Notes under the pieces: generated by a model
What the model was told of the DNA's origin: nothing
The model's database searches: none
What the model saw: the letters and a program-made list of their open reading frames with translations, nothing else
Program-made: the position numbers and the translations under genes
In this document: positions 46,407-56,763 of the stretch, piece after piece
How positions within the stretch are numbered: the stretch's first letter is position 1
Layout of the letters: every line of letters starts with the position of its first letter
Origin: Bacillus atrophaeus
Lineage (GTDB): Bacteria > Bacillota > Bacilli > Bacillales > Bacillaceae
Length of the DNA stretch: 64,000 nt
Assembly (NCBI RefSeq): GCF_001584335.1
Contig: NZ_LSBB01000001.1
Location: 558,001-622,000 of the forward strand
Reading direction: 5' to 3'

Positions 46407-47123
46407 CTAGTTCTCAATGGCGATCGCCTGACTGCCCATTTGCTTCCAAGCTTTCTCGAAATTCTTCCTGTCTGTTTTTCTGTTTTTATGGCCGTACGGA
46501 TCGTTTACATATACATAATCCTCATCATATCCGGTCACTGCGACGCTATGGACGCTGTATGTGATATCCACATTGCCGTTTGAAGTTTTCCACGTCTCAA
46601 TATTATCAACCGGAGCGAATTTAGATGTGGTAATGACCCAGACAGGACGTCCCTGCTCCAGCTCACGGTAAACCGCTTTTATATTTTGGCCTGTTAAATC
46701 TTTTACATCGCTGCCAGCGTATTTTTTGGCCAGCTTGTAGATCGGTTCGTGGTATACGCCGAGACCGGGGCCGTTTTCCATATCCCCGACAAAACCTTCA
46801 TTAGGATCCCCTTTCAAGCCGCTGCTGTAAGTCAGAGGAACGGTTGGGATATTCTCGGCCAGCGTGTTTTTTGACACGTTGTAGCCCGCGTAATGTAACA
46901 CCATGGCAAGGCTAGTTACCTCACAGCCGTTATAGAGCTTTGGCGAATCCATTTGATTATAAAGCACGACATCAAGCGGAGAAGCGCTGCCTTTTAGTGT
47001 CAACGTTTTGCTTTTATCCTGATTAAAAAAAGGGATCGTTATATCTTGTGTATACATTTTAAAGCCGACAAATAACGCGGCAGAAATCAAAATGAGCACA
47101 AATAAAGTTCGCAGTATTTTCAT
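46407..47123 (-). CDS. yvpB: YvpB, C39-like cysteine peptidase, membrane-anchored
   Basis: 238 aa from ATG 47123 (AGGAGA well placed; a longer frame to 47177 lacks a site). An N-terminal hydrophobic anchor or signal (about residues 5-22) is followed by a papain-like C39 domain: catalytic Cys in YNGCEVTSLAMVLHYAG (about residue 82) and His in YSVHSVAVTGYDEDYVYVNDPYG (about 200), with the Asp of NDPYG completing the triad. It is probably an extracytoplasmic peptidase; its target is unknown. Monocistronic with a strong terminator. Confidence 0.86.
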   Translation of the reverse strand: MKILRTLFVLILISAALFVGFKMYTQDITIPFFNQDKSKTLTLKGSASPLDVVLYNQMDSPKLYNGCEVTSLAMVLHYAGYNVSKNTLAENIPTVPLTYSSGLKGDPNEGFVGDMENGPGLGVYHEPIYKLAKKYAGSDVKDLTGQNIKAVYRELEQGRPVWVITTSKFAPVDNIETWKTSNGNVDITYSVHSVAVTGYDEDYVYVNDPYGHKNRKTDRKNFEKAWKQMGSQAIAIEN

Positions 47124-47379
47124 CTTACTCTCCTGTCTCTTCCTATCTAAAATGCTTGTTTGTATTATAGCATGCAAACTTTTCGCAATAAGACATGTTC
47201 AAGGACTTTAATGATTTGTTCATCAATTTTTCATATTTACAGAGAGGATAAAAATATGGGCGTGATGAGATTAATAGCTGTTATTGATTTTCATTCTTTT
47301 ATCTGTTAGCATATTATCATATTAGCGAACTAAAGGATTCGGAATTTTCCTTCAATCGAACTCGGAGGTGCACGGATTG

Positions 47380-48555
47380 ATGTTTATGTTTGAAAAACCG
47401 CACGGCATGAGAGATACATTGCCTGGATTATATGAAACGAAAAAAAAGGTACGCTCCTCGTTAACTGAAATCATTGAAAAATGGGGTTATCAATTTATGG
47501 AAACGCCGACGCTTGAATTTTACGATACGGTTGGCGTTCAGTCTGCGATCGAAGAGCAGCAGCTATTTAAACTGCTGGATCAAGACGGCAAAACGCTTGT
47601 GCTTCGGCCTGATATGACGGGACCGATCGCGAGAGTGGCGGCATCCAAGCTCCATAAGCAGGATCATCCGCTCAGAATCGGATATGCGGCAAATGTATTC
47701 CGTGCACAGGAACGGGAAGGCGGGCGTCCCGCGGAATTCGAACAGGTCGGTGTGGAATTGATCGGTGACGGGACGACGAGTGCGGATGCCGAAGTGATCG
47801 CACTGGTGGTCGGCGCATTGAAAAATACGGGGCTCGGTTCATTTAAAATTGCGATCGGACACGCGGGGCTTGCGGACGCGCTGTTTGTCGAGGTGCTTGG
47901 CAATGCAGAGCGGGCGGACGTATTGCGGCGATTCTTATATGAAAAGAATTATGTCGGCTATAGAGAGCATGTCAAATCACTTCCGCTTTCTTCAATAGAT
48001 AAAAGCAGGCTGCTGGAATTGTTGAAATTGCGGGGCGGAACAGAAATTTGCGCCAAGGCAGAAGAAATTGTCGGCTCCGTCCAAGGGAAAAGCGTAGTGG
48101 ATGAACTGAAGGCGCTTTGGGATATTCTCGAAGATTACGGCTGTACTGAAAACGTCCGGTTTGACCTGAATATGGTAAGCCATATGAGCTACTACACAGG
48201 CATTTTGTTTGAGGTCTATGCGGCAAATGTCGGCTTTGTCGTCGGAAGCGGCGGACGCTACAACAAGCTTTTGGGACACTTTGATGCACCCGCGCCGGCT
48301 ACAGGCTTCGGCCTTCGAATCGACCGGATGATAGAAGCGCTGCATGTCAAAGACGAAACATGTGAAATGGATGCGGTAATTTTCAGCAAGGAACAGAGAG
48401 CGCAGGCGATTGCTTTTGCCGAAGAAGAGCGTTTGAAAGGAAGAAAAATCGTGCTTCAGGATTTATTAGGAATCGAAAATATTGATCAAATGACGAAATC
48501 ATTTGCTAACATCACATACTTTATCGGTGCCAGAAAGGAAGAGCAAAATGGGTAA
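47380..48555 (+). CDS. hisZ: HisZ, ATP phosphoribosyltransferase regulatory subunit
   Basis: 391 aa from ATG 47380, nine bases after CGGAGGTG; an in-frame GTG at 47368 overlaps the ribosome site. It is a histidyl-tRNA synthetase-like catalytic fold without the anticodon domain: [37 protein letters not shown], and [12 protein letters not shown]. HisZ forms the hetero-octameric ATP phosphoribosyltransferase with the short HisG and carries the histidine allosteric site. First gene of the his operon. Confidence 0.96.
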   Translation: MFMFEKPHGMRDTLPGLYETKKKVRSSLTEIIEKWGYQFMETPTLEFYDTVGVQSAIEEQQLFKLLDQDGKTLVLRPDMTGPIARVAASKLHKQDHPLRIGYAANVFRAQEREGGRPAEFEQVGVELIGDGTTSADAEVIALVVGALKNTGLGSFKIAIGHAGLADALFVEVLGNAERADVLRRFLYEKNYVGYREHVKSLPLSSIDKSRLLELLKLRGGTEICAKAEEIVGSVQGKSVVDELKALWDILEDYGCTENVRFDLNMVSHMSYYTGILFEVYAANVGFVVGSGGRYNKLLGHFDAPAPATGFGLRIDRMIEALHVKDETCEMDAVIFSKEQRAQAIAFAEEERLKGRKIVLQDLLGIENIDQMTKSFANITYFIGARKEEQNG

Positions 48556-49189
48556 GGTTCTCACAATGGCGATGCCGAAAGGCCGGATATTTGAAGAAGC
48601 GGCAGGCTTGCTGCGGCAAGCGGGATATAAGCTGCCGAAAGAATTTGAAGATTCAAGAAAACTGATTATTGATGTTCCTGTGGAAAACCTGCGTTTCATT
48701 CTGGCAAAGCCGATGGATGTGACGACATACGTAGAGCATGGAGTGGCTGATGTCGGCATTGCAGGAAAAGATGTCATGCTGGAGGAAGAACGAGACGTAT
48801 ACGAGGTGCTCGATTTAAATATCAGCAAATGCCATCTCGCCGTTGCCGGACTTCCTAATGCAGATTGGAGCGGTGTCGCACCTAGAATTGCCACGAAATA
48901 TCCGAATGTCGCATCCAGTTATTTCAGAGAACAGGGAGAGCAGGTTGAAATCATTAAGCTGAACGGGTCTATTGAACTCGCCCCTTTAATCGGTTTGGCA
49001 GACAGAATTGTGGATATCGTGTCCACAGGTCAAACATTGAAAGAAAACGGACTTATCGAAACAGAGCATATATGTGACATTACGTCACGCTTTATCGTCA
49101 ATCCCGTAAGCTACCGCATGAAAGATACTGTGATTGATGAAATGGCGTCCCGGCTGTCACTTGTTGTGGAAGGAGAAACGGCAAAATGA
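48548..49189 (+). CDS. hisG: HisG, ATP phosphoribosyltransferase catalytic subunit (short form)
   Basis: 213 aa from ATG 48548, overlapping the hisZ end by eight bases. The short form lacks the C-terminal ACT-like regulatory domain, which is why HisZ is required. Motifs [13 protein letters not shown] (about residues 72-84) and the PRPP loop [16 protein letters not shown] (about 156-171) are clear. It catalyses the first committed step of histidine synthesis. Confidence 0.97.
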   Translation: MGKVLTMAMPKGRIFEEAAGLLRQAGYKLPKEFEDSRKLIIDVPVENLRFILAKPMDVTTYVEHGVADVGIAGKDVMLEEERDVYEVLDLNISKCHLAVAGLPNADWSGVAPRIATKYPNVASSYFREQGEQVEIIKLNGSIELAPLIGLADRIVDIVSTGQTLKENGLIETEHICDITSRFIVNPVSYRMKDTVIDEMASRLSLVVEGETAK

Positions 49190-50469
49190 AGATCACAACC
49201 ATCAGCAGCGGCGATCGTTTTTCCTTAAAGCGCTCCATTGACGCCGGAACGGAAGAACAAAGAAAAACCGTCCGTTCCATTATTGAAGATGTCAGACGAC
49301 ATGGGAATCAAGCGGTCAAAGCTTATACAGAAAAATTTGACGGCATCAGTCTCGACGATACACGTGTCACAGAAGAGGAGATTAAACAAGCATACAGCTT
49401 ACTGGACGACCGGCTTTTACAGGTGATTCGGCAGGCGATTAGAAACATTCAAGAATATCATGAACGACAGCTTCAGTCTTCCTGGTTTTATCATCGGAAA
49501 GACGGAACAATGCTGGGGCAGAAAATAACGGCGCTCGATTCAGCGGGTGTTTACGTCCCGGGCGGAACAGCAGCTTATCCGTCATCGGTACTGATGAATG
49601 TGATTCCCGCGCTTACGGCTGGGGTTGAGCGAATTGTACTCGTTACACCTCCGGGAAAAGACGGGCAGCTTTCTCCGGGTGTTTTGGCGGCAGCAAGTGA
49701 ACTTGGTATAAAGGAAATTTACAAAATGGGCGGCGCTCAGGCCATTGCCGCGCTTGCATACGGTACCGAAACCATCGAATCAGTAGATAAAATCACTGGC
49801 CCTGGAAATATATATGTCGCGTTGGCAAAACGAGAGGTGTTCGGTGACGTGGATATTGATATGATTGCCGGACCGAGTGAGATTGTCGTGTTGGCCGATG
49901 ATACGGCCGTCCCAAAAGAGATCGTTGCAGATCTGTTGTCTCAGGCTGAACATGACAAACTCAGTTCAGCTGTGCTTGTCACAGATTCCGCAGCGCTTGC
50001 ACAAGCCGTTCAATCGGAAGTGAACGAGCAGCTTGACACTCTTCCGCGAAAAGCGATAGCAGAGGCGTCAATAAGAGAGTACGGTCATATTTATGTGGCG
50101 GAATCAATGGATGAAGCTGTTGAGGCAGTCAACGCACTGGCGCCGGAGCATTTGGAAATCATCACAAAATCTCCGGAAGCCTTGATTGGCGGCATCAAAC
50201 ACGCCGGGGCGATTTTCTTAGGACGATACAGCCCTGAGCCGGTCGGCGACTATTTTGCGGGGCCGAACCACGTCCTTCCGACCAATGGAACAGCCAGATT
50301 TTCAAGCCCATTGAATGTGACGGATTTTCAAAAGAAATCCAGCATTATTTCATATAGCCAAAAAGCCTTTGAAGAACAGGCTGAGAGCATCGCGGCCTTT
50401 GCCAGACTGGAAGGGCTTGAAGCGCACGCCAGATCAATTGAAGCGAGAGAACGGAGGAATTCAAAATGA
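49186..50469 (+). CDS. hisD: HisD, histidinol dehydrogenase
   Basis: 427 aa. Signature segments include [17 protein letters not shown] (about residues 124-140), [33 protein letters not shown], the zinc and catalytic-base region SQAEHDK, and [14 protein letters not shown]. It performs the final two NAD-dependent oxidations from histidinol to histidine. Its ATG overlaps the hisG stop by four bases and its end overlaps hisB. Confidence 0.98.
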   Translation: MKITTISSGDRFSLKRSIDAGTEEQRKTVRSIIEDVRRHGNQAVKAYTEKFDGISLDDTRVTEEEIKQAYSLLDDRLLQVIRQAIRNIQEYHERQLQSSWFYHRKDGTMLGQKITALDSAGVYVPGGTAAYPSSVLMNVIPALTAGVERIVLVTPPGKDGQLSPGVLAAASELGIKEIYKMGGAQAIAALAYGTETIESVDKITGPGNIYVALAKREVFGDVDIDMIAGPSEIVVLADDTAVPKEIVADLLSQAEHDKLSSAVLVTDSAALAQAVQSEVNEQLDTLPRKAIAEASIREYGHIYVAESMDEAVEAVNALAPEHLEIITKSPEALIGGIKHAGAIFLGRYSPEPVGDYFAGPNHVLPTNGTARFSSPLNVTDFQKKSSIISYSQKAFEEQAESIAAFARLEGLEAHARSIEARERRNSK

Positions 50470-51050
50470 GAAAAGCGGAACGCGCCAGAAAAACAAATGA
50501 AACGGATATTGAGCTGGCTTTCGGAATAGATGGAGAAGGGCAGTCAGATATCAAAACGGATGTGCCGTTCATGACGCATATGCTTGACTTATTCACAAAG
50601 CACGGCCAGTTCGACCTGTCAATCAACGCAAAAGGCGACGTAGATATTGATGATCACCATACGACGGAGGATATCGGCATTTGTCTGGGGCAGGCTTTGC
50701 TCGAATCACTTGGCGATAAAAAAGGAATCAAACGCTACGGCTCAGCTTTTGTACCGATGGATGAGGCGCTAGCGCAAGTGGTTGTGGATTTGAGCAACCG
50801 CCCGCACTTGGAAATGCGTGTTGATTTCCCTGCGGCGAAGGTGGGAACCTTCGATACAGAGCTGGTGCATGAATTCTTATGGAAGCTTGCGCTTGAAGCG
50901 CGGATGAACCTGCACGTCATTGTTCATTACGGAACGAACACCCATCACATGATTGAAGCCGTTTTTAAGGCATTGGGACGGGCGCTTGATGAAGCGACAA
51001 CGATAGATCCCCGTGTCAAAGGGATTCCATCGACGAAAGGGATGCTGTAA
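50466..51050 (+). CDS. hisB: HisB, imidazoleglycerol-phosphate dehydratase
   Basis: 194 aa, the single-domain form without the histidinol-phosphatase fused in enteric bacteria. The duplicated metal-binding motifs [12 protein letters not shown] (about residues 60-71) and [19 protein letters not shown] (about 155-173) ligate manganese. It removes water from imidazoleglycerol phosphate. It overlaps hisD by four bases and abuts hisH directly. Confidence 0.97.
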   Translation: MRKAERARKTNETDIELAFGIDGEGQSDIKTDVPFMTHMLDLFTKHGQFDLSINAKGDVDIDDHHTTEDIGICLGQALLESLGDKKGIKRYGSAFVPMDEALAQVVVDLSNRPHLEMRVDFPAAKVGTFDTELVHEFLWKLALEARMNLHVIVHYGTNTHHMIEAVFKALGRALDEATTIDPRVKGIPSTKGML

Positions 51051-51689
51051 ATGATCGGCGTGATAGATTATGGAATGGGCAATTTATACAGCGTGTCAAA
51101 GGCGCTGGAGCGTGTCGGCGTGCCGTACCTTGTTTCTGACAAGACGGAAGAGCTGAGAAAAGCGGATGCGTATATTTTGCCCGGAGTCGGCTCTTTCCGG
51201 GATGCGATGGGCATCCTCCGAAAAACAAAGCTTGATGAATTTATTCACGAAGCTGTTCGTGAAGGAAAGCTTCTCCTCGGCATCTGCCTCGGAATGCAGC
51301 TTTTATTTGAAGAAAGTGATGAACGGGAGGAGACTGCCGGTCTTGCTTTATTGAAAGGAAAAGCGGTGCGGCTGAACGACTCTGATGCGGAAGGAAATCG
51401 CCTGAAAGTTCCTCATATGGGATGGAACCGCCTTACCTTTCACCAAGAATCGCCGCTTTTATCAGGTGTTGAGGAAGGCTGCGTCTATTTCGTGCATTCC
51501 TTCTATATGAGCGGAGTGGAAGATGAAGCATTATTAGCGAGCGCTGATTACGGCGTCTGCGTCCCCGCGGTCGTCGGCAAAAACAATGTCTACGGCGCCC
51601 AGTTCCATCCTGAAAAAAGCAGCACGGTCGGAATGTCTATCTTGGTTCAATTTACGAAAATGGCTGCGGAACAGAAGGTGAAGAAATGA
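51051..51689 (+). CDS. hisH: HisH, glutamine amidotransferase subunit of IGP synthase
   Basis: 212 aa. It is a class I amidotransferase: nucleophile Cys in [13 protein letters not shown] (about residue 84) and the His/Glu pair in GAQFHPEKS (about 187). [11 protein letters not shown] and VPHMGWNRL are HisH hallmarks. It supplies ammonia through the HisF barrel to form imidazoleglycerol phosphate and AICAR. It is separated from its partner HisF by hisA, the usual order. Confidence 0.97.
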   Translation: MIGVIDYGMGNLYSVSKALERVGVPYLVSDKTEELRKADAYILPGVGSFRDAMGILRKTKLDEFIHEAVREGKLLLGICLGMQLLFEESDEREETAGLALLKGKAVRLNDSDAEGNRLKVPHMGWNRLTFHQESPLLSGVEEGCVYFVHSFYMSGVEDEALLASADYGVCVPAVVGKNNVYGAQFHPEKSSTVGMSILVQFTKMAAEQKVKK

Positions 51690-52423
51690 GTTCTTTTACA
51701 TTATATCCTGCAATCGACATGAGAAACGGCAAATGTGTACGGCTCGTCCAAGGTGATTACAATCAGGAAACCATTTATGGAGATTCGCCCTTCGATATGG
51801 CATCCCTGTTTGCAAAGGAAGGTGCAGAATGGATTCATCTCGTTGACCTTGACGGTGCGAAAGAAGGAAAGAAAGTGAATGACCGCCACGTATTAGAGAT
51901 CGCGCAAAAACTTGATCTGAAAATCGAAATCGGCGGCGGCATCCGTTCAGAAGCGGATGTGTATGATTATTTATCCAAAGGAGTGGACCGTGTTATCCTC
52001 GGAAGCTCAGCTGTCTCGAATCCGCCATTCGTCAAACAAATGCTCAAAGAATATGGGCATCAGATTGCCATCGGACTTGATGCGAGAAATGGATTAGTGT
52101 CTACCGAAGGCTGGCTTGAAACGTCAAGCGTGAAAGCGACTGAACTGGGGAAGGAGCTGGCGAATGAAGGTGCGGAAGTATTCATTTTTACCGATATCGC
52201 GACAGACGGCATGCTCTCAGGCCCGAATATAGACAGCACGGTTGAGCTGGCAAAAGAAACAGGAAAGACAGTTATCGCCTCAGGCGGAGTCAGCTCTGTC
52301 CAAGATCTCGAAGCGCTCTCCCGCTGCCAGGCAGACGGCGTATCTGGTGCGATTATCGGAAAAGCGCTTTATACAAAGCAGTTTACGTTAGCGGAAGCGC
52401 TTGAAAGGGTGAAGGGCAAATGA
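51686..52423 (+). CDS. hisA: HisA, ProFAR isomerase
   Basis: 245 aa. It is a half-barrel-repeat TIM fold with [17 protein letters not shown] (catalytic Asp about residue 10), a phosphate-binding [13 protein letters not shown], and the second half [15 protein letters not shown] (catalytic Asp about 171) and [12 protein letters not shown]. It converts ProFAR to PRFAR by an Amadori rearrangement. Four-base overlaps occur with hisH and hisF. Confidence 0.97.
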   Translation: MSSFTLYPAIDMRNGKCVRLVQGDYNQETIYGDSPFDMASLFAKEGAEWIHLVDLDGAKEGKKVNDRHVLEIAQKLDLKIEIGGGIRSEADVYDYLSKGVDRVILGSSAVSNPPFVKQMLKEYGHQIAIGLDARNGLVSTEGWLETSSVKATELGKELANEGAEVFIFTDIATDGMLSGPNIDSTVELAKETGKTVIASGGVSSVQDLEALSRCQADGVSGAIIGKALYTKQFTLAEALERVKGK

Positions 52424-53178
52424 TTACGAAACGGATTATTCCATGCCTTGATGTCAAAGAGGGGCGCGTTGTAAAAGGGATTCAATTTTTGGGGCTGAAA
52501 GATGCAGGTGATCCGGTAGAGCTGGCTGAGGCGTATGACAAGGAAGGCGCCGATGAGCTGGTTTTTCTTGATATATCTGCCTCACATGAAGGACGGAAAA
52601 CAATGGTTGATGTCGTGGAAAGTGTAGCCGCAAAGCTTGCGATTCCTTTCACGGTCGGCGGCGGCATCAATCAGTTAAGTGATATGAAAACCATCCTCCG
52701 TGCCGGCGCGGATAAGGTGTCAGTGAATACGGCGGCTGTTCTTCGCCCTGAGCTGATCACCGAAGGGGCGGAATTTTTCGGCTCGCAATGCATCGTTCTT
52801 GCCATTGACGCCAAGTATGACCGGGGATCAGATACGTATAAGGTGTACACGCATGGGGGCCGAAAGAAAACAGACTGGGAAGTGATCGCTTGGGCGAAGG
52901 AAGCAGTCAAACGGGGAGCGGGTGAAATTCTCCTTACAAGCATGGATTCAGACGGCGAGAAAAAAGGCTTTGATCACAGGCTGACAAAGCTGGTCTCACA
53001 AGCCGTGCCTGTTCCTGTCATCGCATCAGGCGGAGCTGGAAACGCAAAGCATATGCTTGACGCCTTTACAAAAGGAGAAGCGGATGCCGCGCTTGCCGCA
53101 TCTATTTTTCACTACAAAGAAACATCTATCAAAGAAGTCAAAGCCTATATTAAAGAGCACGGGGTGAATGTGAGATGA
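52420..53178 (+). CDS. hisF: HisF, cyclase subunit of IGP synthase
   Basis: 252 aa. It is a TIM barrel paralogous to His[18 protein letters not shown] (catalytic Asp11), [43 protein letters not shown] (catalytic Asp about 130), and [12 protein letters not shown]. It joins ammonia from HisH to PRFAR. Four-base overlaps with hisA and hisI make a tightly coupled operon. Confidence 0.97.
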   Translation: MITKRIIPCLDVKEGRVVKGIQFLGLKDAGDPVELAEAYDKEGADELVFLDISASHEGRKTMVDVVESVAAKLAIPFTVGGGINQLSDMKTILRAGADKVSVNTAAVLRPELITEGAEFFGSQCIVLAIDAKYDRGSDTYKVYTHGGRKKTDWEVIAWAKEAVKRGAGEILLTSMDSDGEKKGFDHRLTKLVSQAVPVPVIASGGAGNAKHMLDAFTKGEADAALAASIFHYKETSIKEVKAYIKEHGVNVR

Positions 53179-53801
53179 AACGGGCAGATGAATTAACATT
53201 TAACGAGGATGGACTCATCCCTGCCATTGTGCAGGATGCTGCAAGCAAGGAAATTCTGACGCTGGCGTATATGAATCAAGAATCCTACGAAAAAACATTG
53301 GAAACGAAAGAAACATGGTTTTACAGCCGATCACGCCAAGAATTATGGCACAAGGGAGAGACGTCCGGACATACACAAGCCGTAAAGGGCATTCGCTATG
53401 ACTGCGATCAGGACGCCCTTATCTTGCTTGTGGAGCCGGCCGGCCCGGCGTGCCATAAAGGAAGCTACAGTTGCTTCACTTCTGAGCAAGGCGAGGAAAA
53501 GACAGGCGGCCGCTTCAGCATTCTCAATGAACTGGAGCGCGTCATCGCGGAACGTGAAGCGGAAATGCCTGAGGGAGCGTATACAACATACCTCTTCCGT
53601 GAGGGTGTTGATAAAATATTAAAAAAAGTAGGAGAAGAAGCATCCGAAGTTATCATCGCAGCCAAAAACCGGGATCACGAGGAATTGAAATGGGAAGCGG
53701 CTGACCTGCTGTATCACCTGCTCGTTCTTCTGCGTGAACAATCACTCCCGCTGGATGATGTGCTCGAGGTTTTGCAGAAACGCCATTCGGAGTCTGAATA
53801 A
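53175..53801 (+). CDS. hisI: HisI (HisIE), bifunctional PR-AMP cyclohydrolase/PR-ATP pyrophosphatase
   Basis: 208 aa. The N-terminal cyclohydrolase (about 1-110) has [14 protein letters not shown], the metal Asp/Cys in [14 protein letters not shown], and CHKGSYSCF. The C-terminal MazG-type pyrophosphatase (about 115-205) has [26 protein letters not shown], which binds magnesium. It performs steps two and three of the pathway. It closes the operon and is followed by a strong terminator. Confidence 0.97.
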   Translation: MKRADELTFNEDGLIPAIVQDAASKEILTLAYMNQESYEKTLETKETWFYSRSRQELWHKGETSGHTQAVKGIRYDCDQDALILLVEPAGPACHKGSYSCFTSEQGEEKTGGRFSILNELERVIAEREAEMPEGAYTTYLFREGVDKILKKVGEEASEVIIAAKNRDHEELKWEAADLLYHLLVLLREQSLPLDDVLEVLQKRHSESE

Positions 53802-53802
53802 A

Positions 53803-53841
53803 AAAGGAGCTGCAACGTTTGGTTGCAGCTTCTTTTTTTTG
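53803..53841 (+). terminator. Rho-independent terminator of the his operon
   Basis: AGCTGCAAC pairs with GTTGCAGCT over a five-base loop, followed by eight T residues. Confidence 0.95.
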
Positions 53842-54132
53842 GAATGCACAAGAAATATAAGTAAAAATAACCTTACGTTTCGTAATACGTGTGATTTGCA
53901 AAATATTTAACAGATCCGAAAATGTTGGTACATCAAAAGGCAGAGCAACATACTGCCGTATAAAATTAAGACTAATTTCCTATTCATCTAATTTTTGCCA
54001 TGATGTAACATAAAAAAGGATAAATTAATCAGTTGAAAACCGGGCCGTTAGAAGTATTTTTTCATCTGAGTAAAAAGAGCGGCAGTTTTTATACGACTTT
54101 GAATGTTATCTCAAGCCCCTTGGAGGTTCGTA
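53842..54132 (+). other. Intergenic region before the yvcA-type operon
   Basis: AT-rich and non-coding as far as I can see. A small palindrome TTACG-TTT-CGTAA lies at 53873-53885. A promoter must be here for the following operon, but no hexamer pair stands out. B. subtilis yvcA is DegU~P-dependent; I could not identify a DegU site by eye. Confidence 0.4.
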
Positions 54133-54870
54133 ATGAAAAAGATATTTTTTATTTGTTTTACCTTATTACTTGCTCTGACAGGAGGATGCAGTATGAATGA
54201 CAAGCAAAACCAAAACGGCCAAGACGGCGAAAAAACAGAAGCCATAAAACCAAAAGATATGGACTCGAAAGACCTGCCGCAAGTACCGGCGTTTCAGGAT
54301 GAAAAGACGAGAGAGTATATGGTGTCGGCGAAGGAAGAGGAACCCGGATATTATTTGCTTGAGTCTAAGTTAAAAGGATTTAGGATGTTGTTTCCGGAGG
54401 ATGGGGAATACGAAGAAGAGCTATCTTCAAATGATGAAAAAAATATAGAGAGTATTGCTTTTAATAGTTACGATGAGAAAACAAACGTTGTGCTTAATGC
54501 TCAAGTAAAATATTATTCCCAACAAACATATATTAATAAACCTGAAACGATGTTGGAGATTGTTAGCGGGCAAAATGGATATAAGGGTGACTATGAAAAA
54601 AGCAGCGAGCATGGAAAAGATATATACTTTGCATACACGAAAGATGTATTTGATGACATTGATAGGAAATATAATTTTTCTTACAATTATTTTGGATTTA
54701 TAAAATCAACTCAACAGGATTATTTAGGAATAGAATATAATTTCACTTTTGCATGTCACAAAGACGATCAGCCATGTTCTCTAACAGAACAAAAAGCGAG
54801 AGAAAAAGCCAAAAAGCTTATTCGTTCAATAACCTTCATAACAAAGAAGGAGAAGCAAGTTGATGAATAA
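54133..54870 (+). CDS. yvcA: YvcA-like lipoprotein
   Basis: 245 aa from ATG 54133 with TTGGAGG upstream. A type II signal peptide ends at LTGGC (Cys about 19), a slightly unusual lipobox, followed by a charged, disordered linker (about 20-65) and a mixed alpha/beta domain. B. subtilis yvcA is a DegU-dependent lipoprotein gene needed for complex colony structure. Synteny (hisI-yvcA-yvcB-bmrA) gives the name. Base composition turns markedly AT-rich from about 54420, in mid-gene. The stop overlaps the yvcB start region. Confidence 0.78.
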   Translation: MKKIFFICFTLLLALTGGCSMNDKQNQNGQDGEKTEAIKPKDMDSKDLPQVPAFQDEKTREYMVSAKEEEPGYYLLESKLKGFRMLFPEDGEYEEELSSNDEKNIESIAFNSYDEKTNVVLNAQVKYYSQQTYINKPETMLEIVSGQNGYKGDYEKSSEHGKDIYFAYTKDVFDDIDRKYNFSYNYFGFIKSTQQDYLGIEYNFTFACHKDDQPCSLTEQKAREKAKKLIRSITFITKKEKQVDE

Positions 54871-56749
54871 AAATTTATTTGAAAATGAAAACGTGAAATT
54901 ACGTCTTATCCAACTAGATTACAATTATAAAAATAAATTTGATACAACGAATATAAAGAAATTGGCAAAGGCTAAAAGTGATTTTGAAAAAGACGTACGA
55001 AAAATATATAAAGAAGAAACTAATAAAGAACTTCCGGTAGACATCGAGATATATACTTCTAAAGAGCTTTTAAAAAATAAAGACTCCGTTATTAAGAATT
55101 CAGGATATGATGGAACTGCTATCTACATCAACGATGATAGAAATGAAAGAAATCAACTCCACGTTATTTCTCAGGGGAGTGCTGATAATGGAGACTGGAC
55201 ATATAACTTCTTTGGACTCTTTTTAGGAATTGATGATAGTCAATACAAAGCAACAAAGGAATTTACTATTGAAGCAAAGAAAAAGACGCAAGGCACTGGA
55301 AATGTAAAAACTTTTGCAATGGGGCATTCTCTTGCAAATAATAATCAAGTGTTGGTTCAATTAATAGATGGCGAGTTTGATGAGGTTTATGGAATTAATG
55401 GAGCACAAATAAGCGTTGATCATGTATTAAAAGCTGACTATAAACTCACCAATTATTTAAAAAGAAAATTTAATATAATAAAAATTAATGAAATATCAAA
55501 AAACGACCTAAATAAAGCCATCACCAAATATTATAAAGACAAAGGCGTCACAGCAAACATCACCCAGCGCATCTCCAAAGATGATCCGCTCTACGGGGTG
55601 AGCGGCAAGGCTGACTTTATTACGTTTGGCGACGTGAAGATGACGGATACGAATGCTGACGTGAAAGGCATCAGAAACATCATGGATGGCATACCTGATG
55701 AAGACGTCAGATCCATTCAAAAATATTTGCAGAAATATGAGGCTGATTATAAGTCAGGCGGATTAAACGGATTTGTAAAAGCTGCCACTGGGATAGATAT
55801 AGAGCTGGTAGAAAACATTATAAAAGCTGATGGTGTTAAAGCCAAATCTGGAGTCGTGTTCAATCACTATGATGAAATCTGGGACATGGTCAATCACATT
55901 AGGAAAGACATGCCTGCCTTTTTGACATTTTTTCATACCGTTTTGAATAACAGCGGATCAGTTGTGGATCAGCTTGCTGAAAATGGGTATATCGATGAAA
56001 CGCAAAAAAAGAAGATTAACAAACAGTTCAGTCAAATCAATGATAGTGTGAGTGATATAGAAAGCCAATTTCAAACTCTTCTAGCCATGATGGCTACGAA
56101 TAATATGCCGGGAACTATGTACATTCTCACTAAAATGTGGGGATCTGTTCAAGATATAAGGGACTCCTTAGATACCCTGAATGCAGAAACAAAAGAAGCA
56201 TTAAAAATGATCATTGAAGGCCATAGCATCATTCCGATGCTGAACGCACTATCTAAAGTAAAGGGCATCAGTTATAAAGGAACGGACATTTATTTTACGG
56301 GGAAAAGCGGAAAGGGACAAAAGATTGAAGTGAACATCTCATCCGCTGTCAGAATGTATCAAGCCGGGATGAGGATTATTGAAGAAATAGAAGAAGCGAT
56401 CACCCGCTATCAGCGAACCTTCACCCATGAAATTGAAGAAAGTTTCGCAGAAAAGAAACTGGCGCTAAGGACTGCAATTCACCATATGGAAGAAAATCCC
56501 TCATGCTATGCCTTTGACCTTCAATTTCGGCTTGCAGCGGGTTACGGCCACCCGTTTGACAAATTAGAGAAAATTTCAGTCCATGAATCATTTCACACGG
56601 CCGCCCTCCCAAGCAACGATGCGATCATAGCAGAGTTAAAAAAGCAAACAACCGAGAAAAGACATTTTATAAAAGATATCCGTACGAGTATTGAAAAATT
56701 ATTTGAAAAAGATGAAATCATTTCTCAGTTATTTGATTTTCAGCCATAG
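54863..56749 (+). CDS. yvcB: YvcB-like protein with a lipase-like nucleophile motif
   Basis: 628 aa from ATG 54863 (AAGGAG ten bases upstream; TTG 54860 is possible). It overlaps the yvcA end by eight bases. Residues about 80-220 resemble a class-3-lipase-like alpha/beta hydrolase: a strand QLHVISQGSADNGDW, then AMGHSLANN with candidate nucleophile Ser156 in G-H-S-L-A. The rest (about 260-628) is helical and coiled, with no signal peptide. The 5' third is very AT-rich, changing near 55500 to normal composition. Family assignment (perhaps DUF6792) is uncertain; secretion through a non-Sec route or a cytoplasmic role cannot be decided. Confidence 0.7.
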   Translation: MNKNLFENENVKLRLIQLDYNYKNKFDTTNIKKLAKAKSDFEKDVRKIYKEETNKELPVDIEIYTSKELLKNKDSVIKNSGYDGTAIYINDDRNERNQLHVISQGSADNGDWTYNFFGLFLGIDDSQYKATKEFTIEAKKKTQGTGNVKTFAMGHSLANNNQVLVQLIDGEFDEVYGINGAQISVDHVLKADYKLTNYLKRKFNIIKINEISKNDLNKAITKYYKDKGVTANITQRISKDDPLYGVSGKADFITFGDVKMTDTNADVKGIRNIMDGIPDEDVRSIQKYLQKYEADYKSGGLNGFVKAATGIDIELVENIIKADGVKAKSGVVFNHYDEIWDMVNHIRKDMPAFLTFFHTVLNNSGSVVDQLAENGYIDETQKKKINKQFSQINDSVSDIESQFQTLLAMMATNNMPGTMYILTKMWGSVQDIRDSLDTLNAETKEALKMIIEGHSIIPMLNALSKVKGISYKGTDIYFTGKSGKGQKIEVNISSAVRMYQAGMRIIEEIEEAITRYQRTFTHEIEESFAEKKLALRTAIHHMEENPSCYAFDLQFRLAAGYGHPFDKLEKISVHESFHTAALPSNDAIIAELKKQTTEKRHFIKDIRTSIEKLFEKDEIISQLFDFQP

Positions 56750-56763
56750 GGGGAATTGTAAGA

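Noticed and set aside
47178-47379. T-box or other riboswitch before the his operon
   Set aside because: The 200-base region is short and AT-rich, and I found no T-box motif (TGGNACCGCG-like) or long conserved hairpins.
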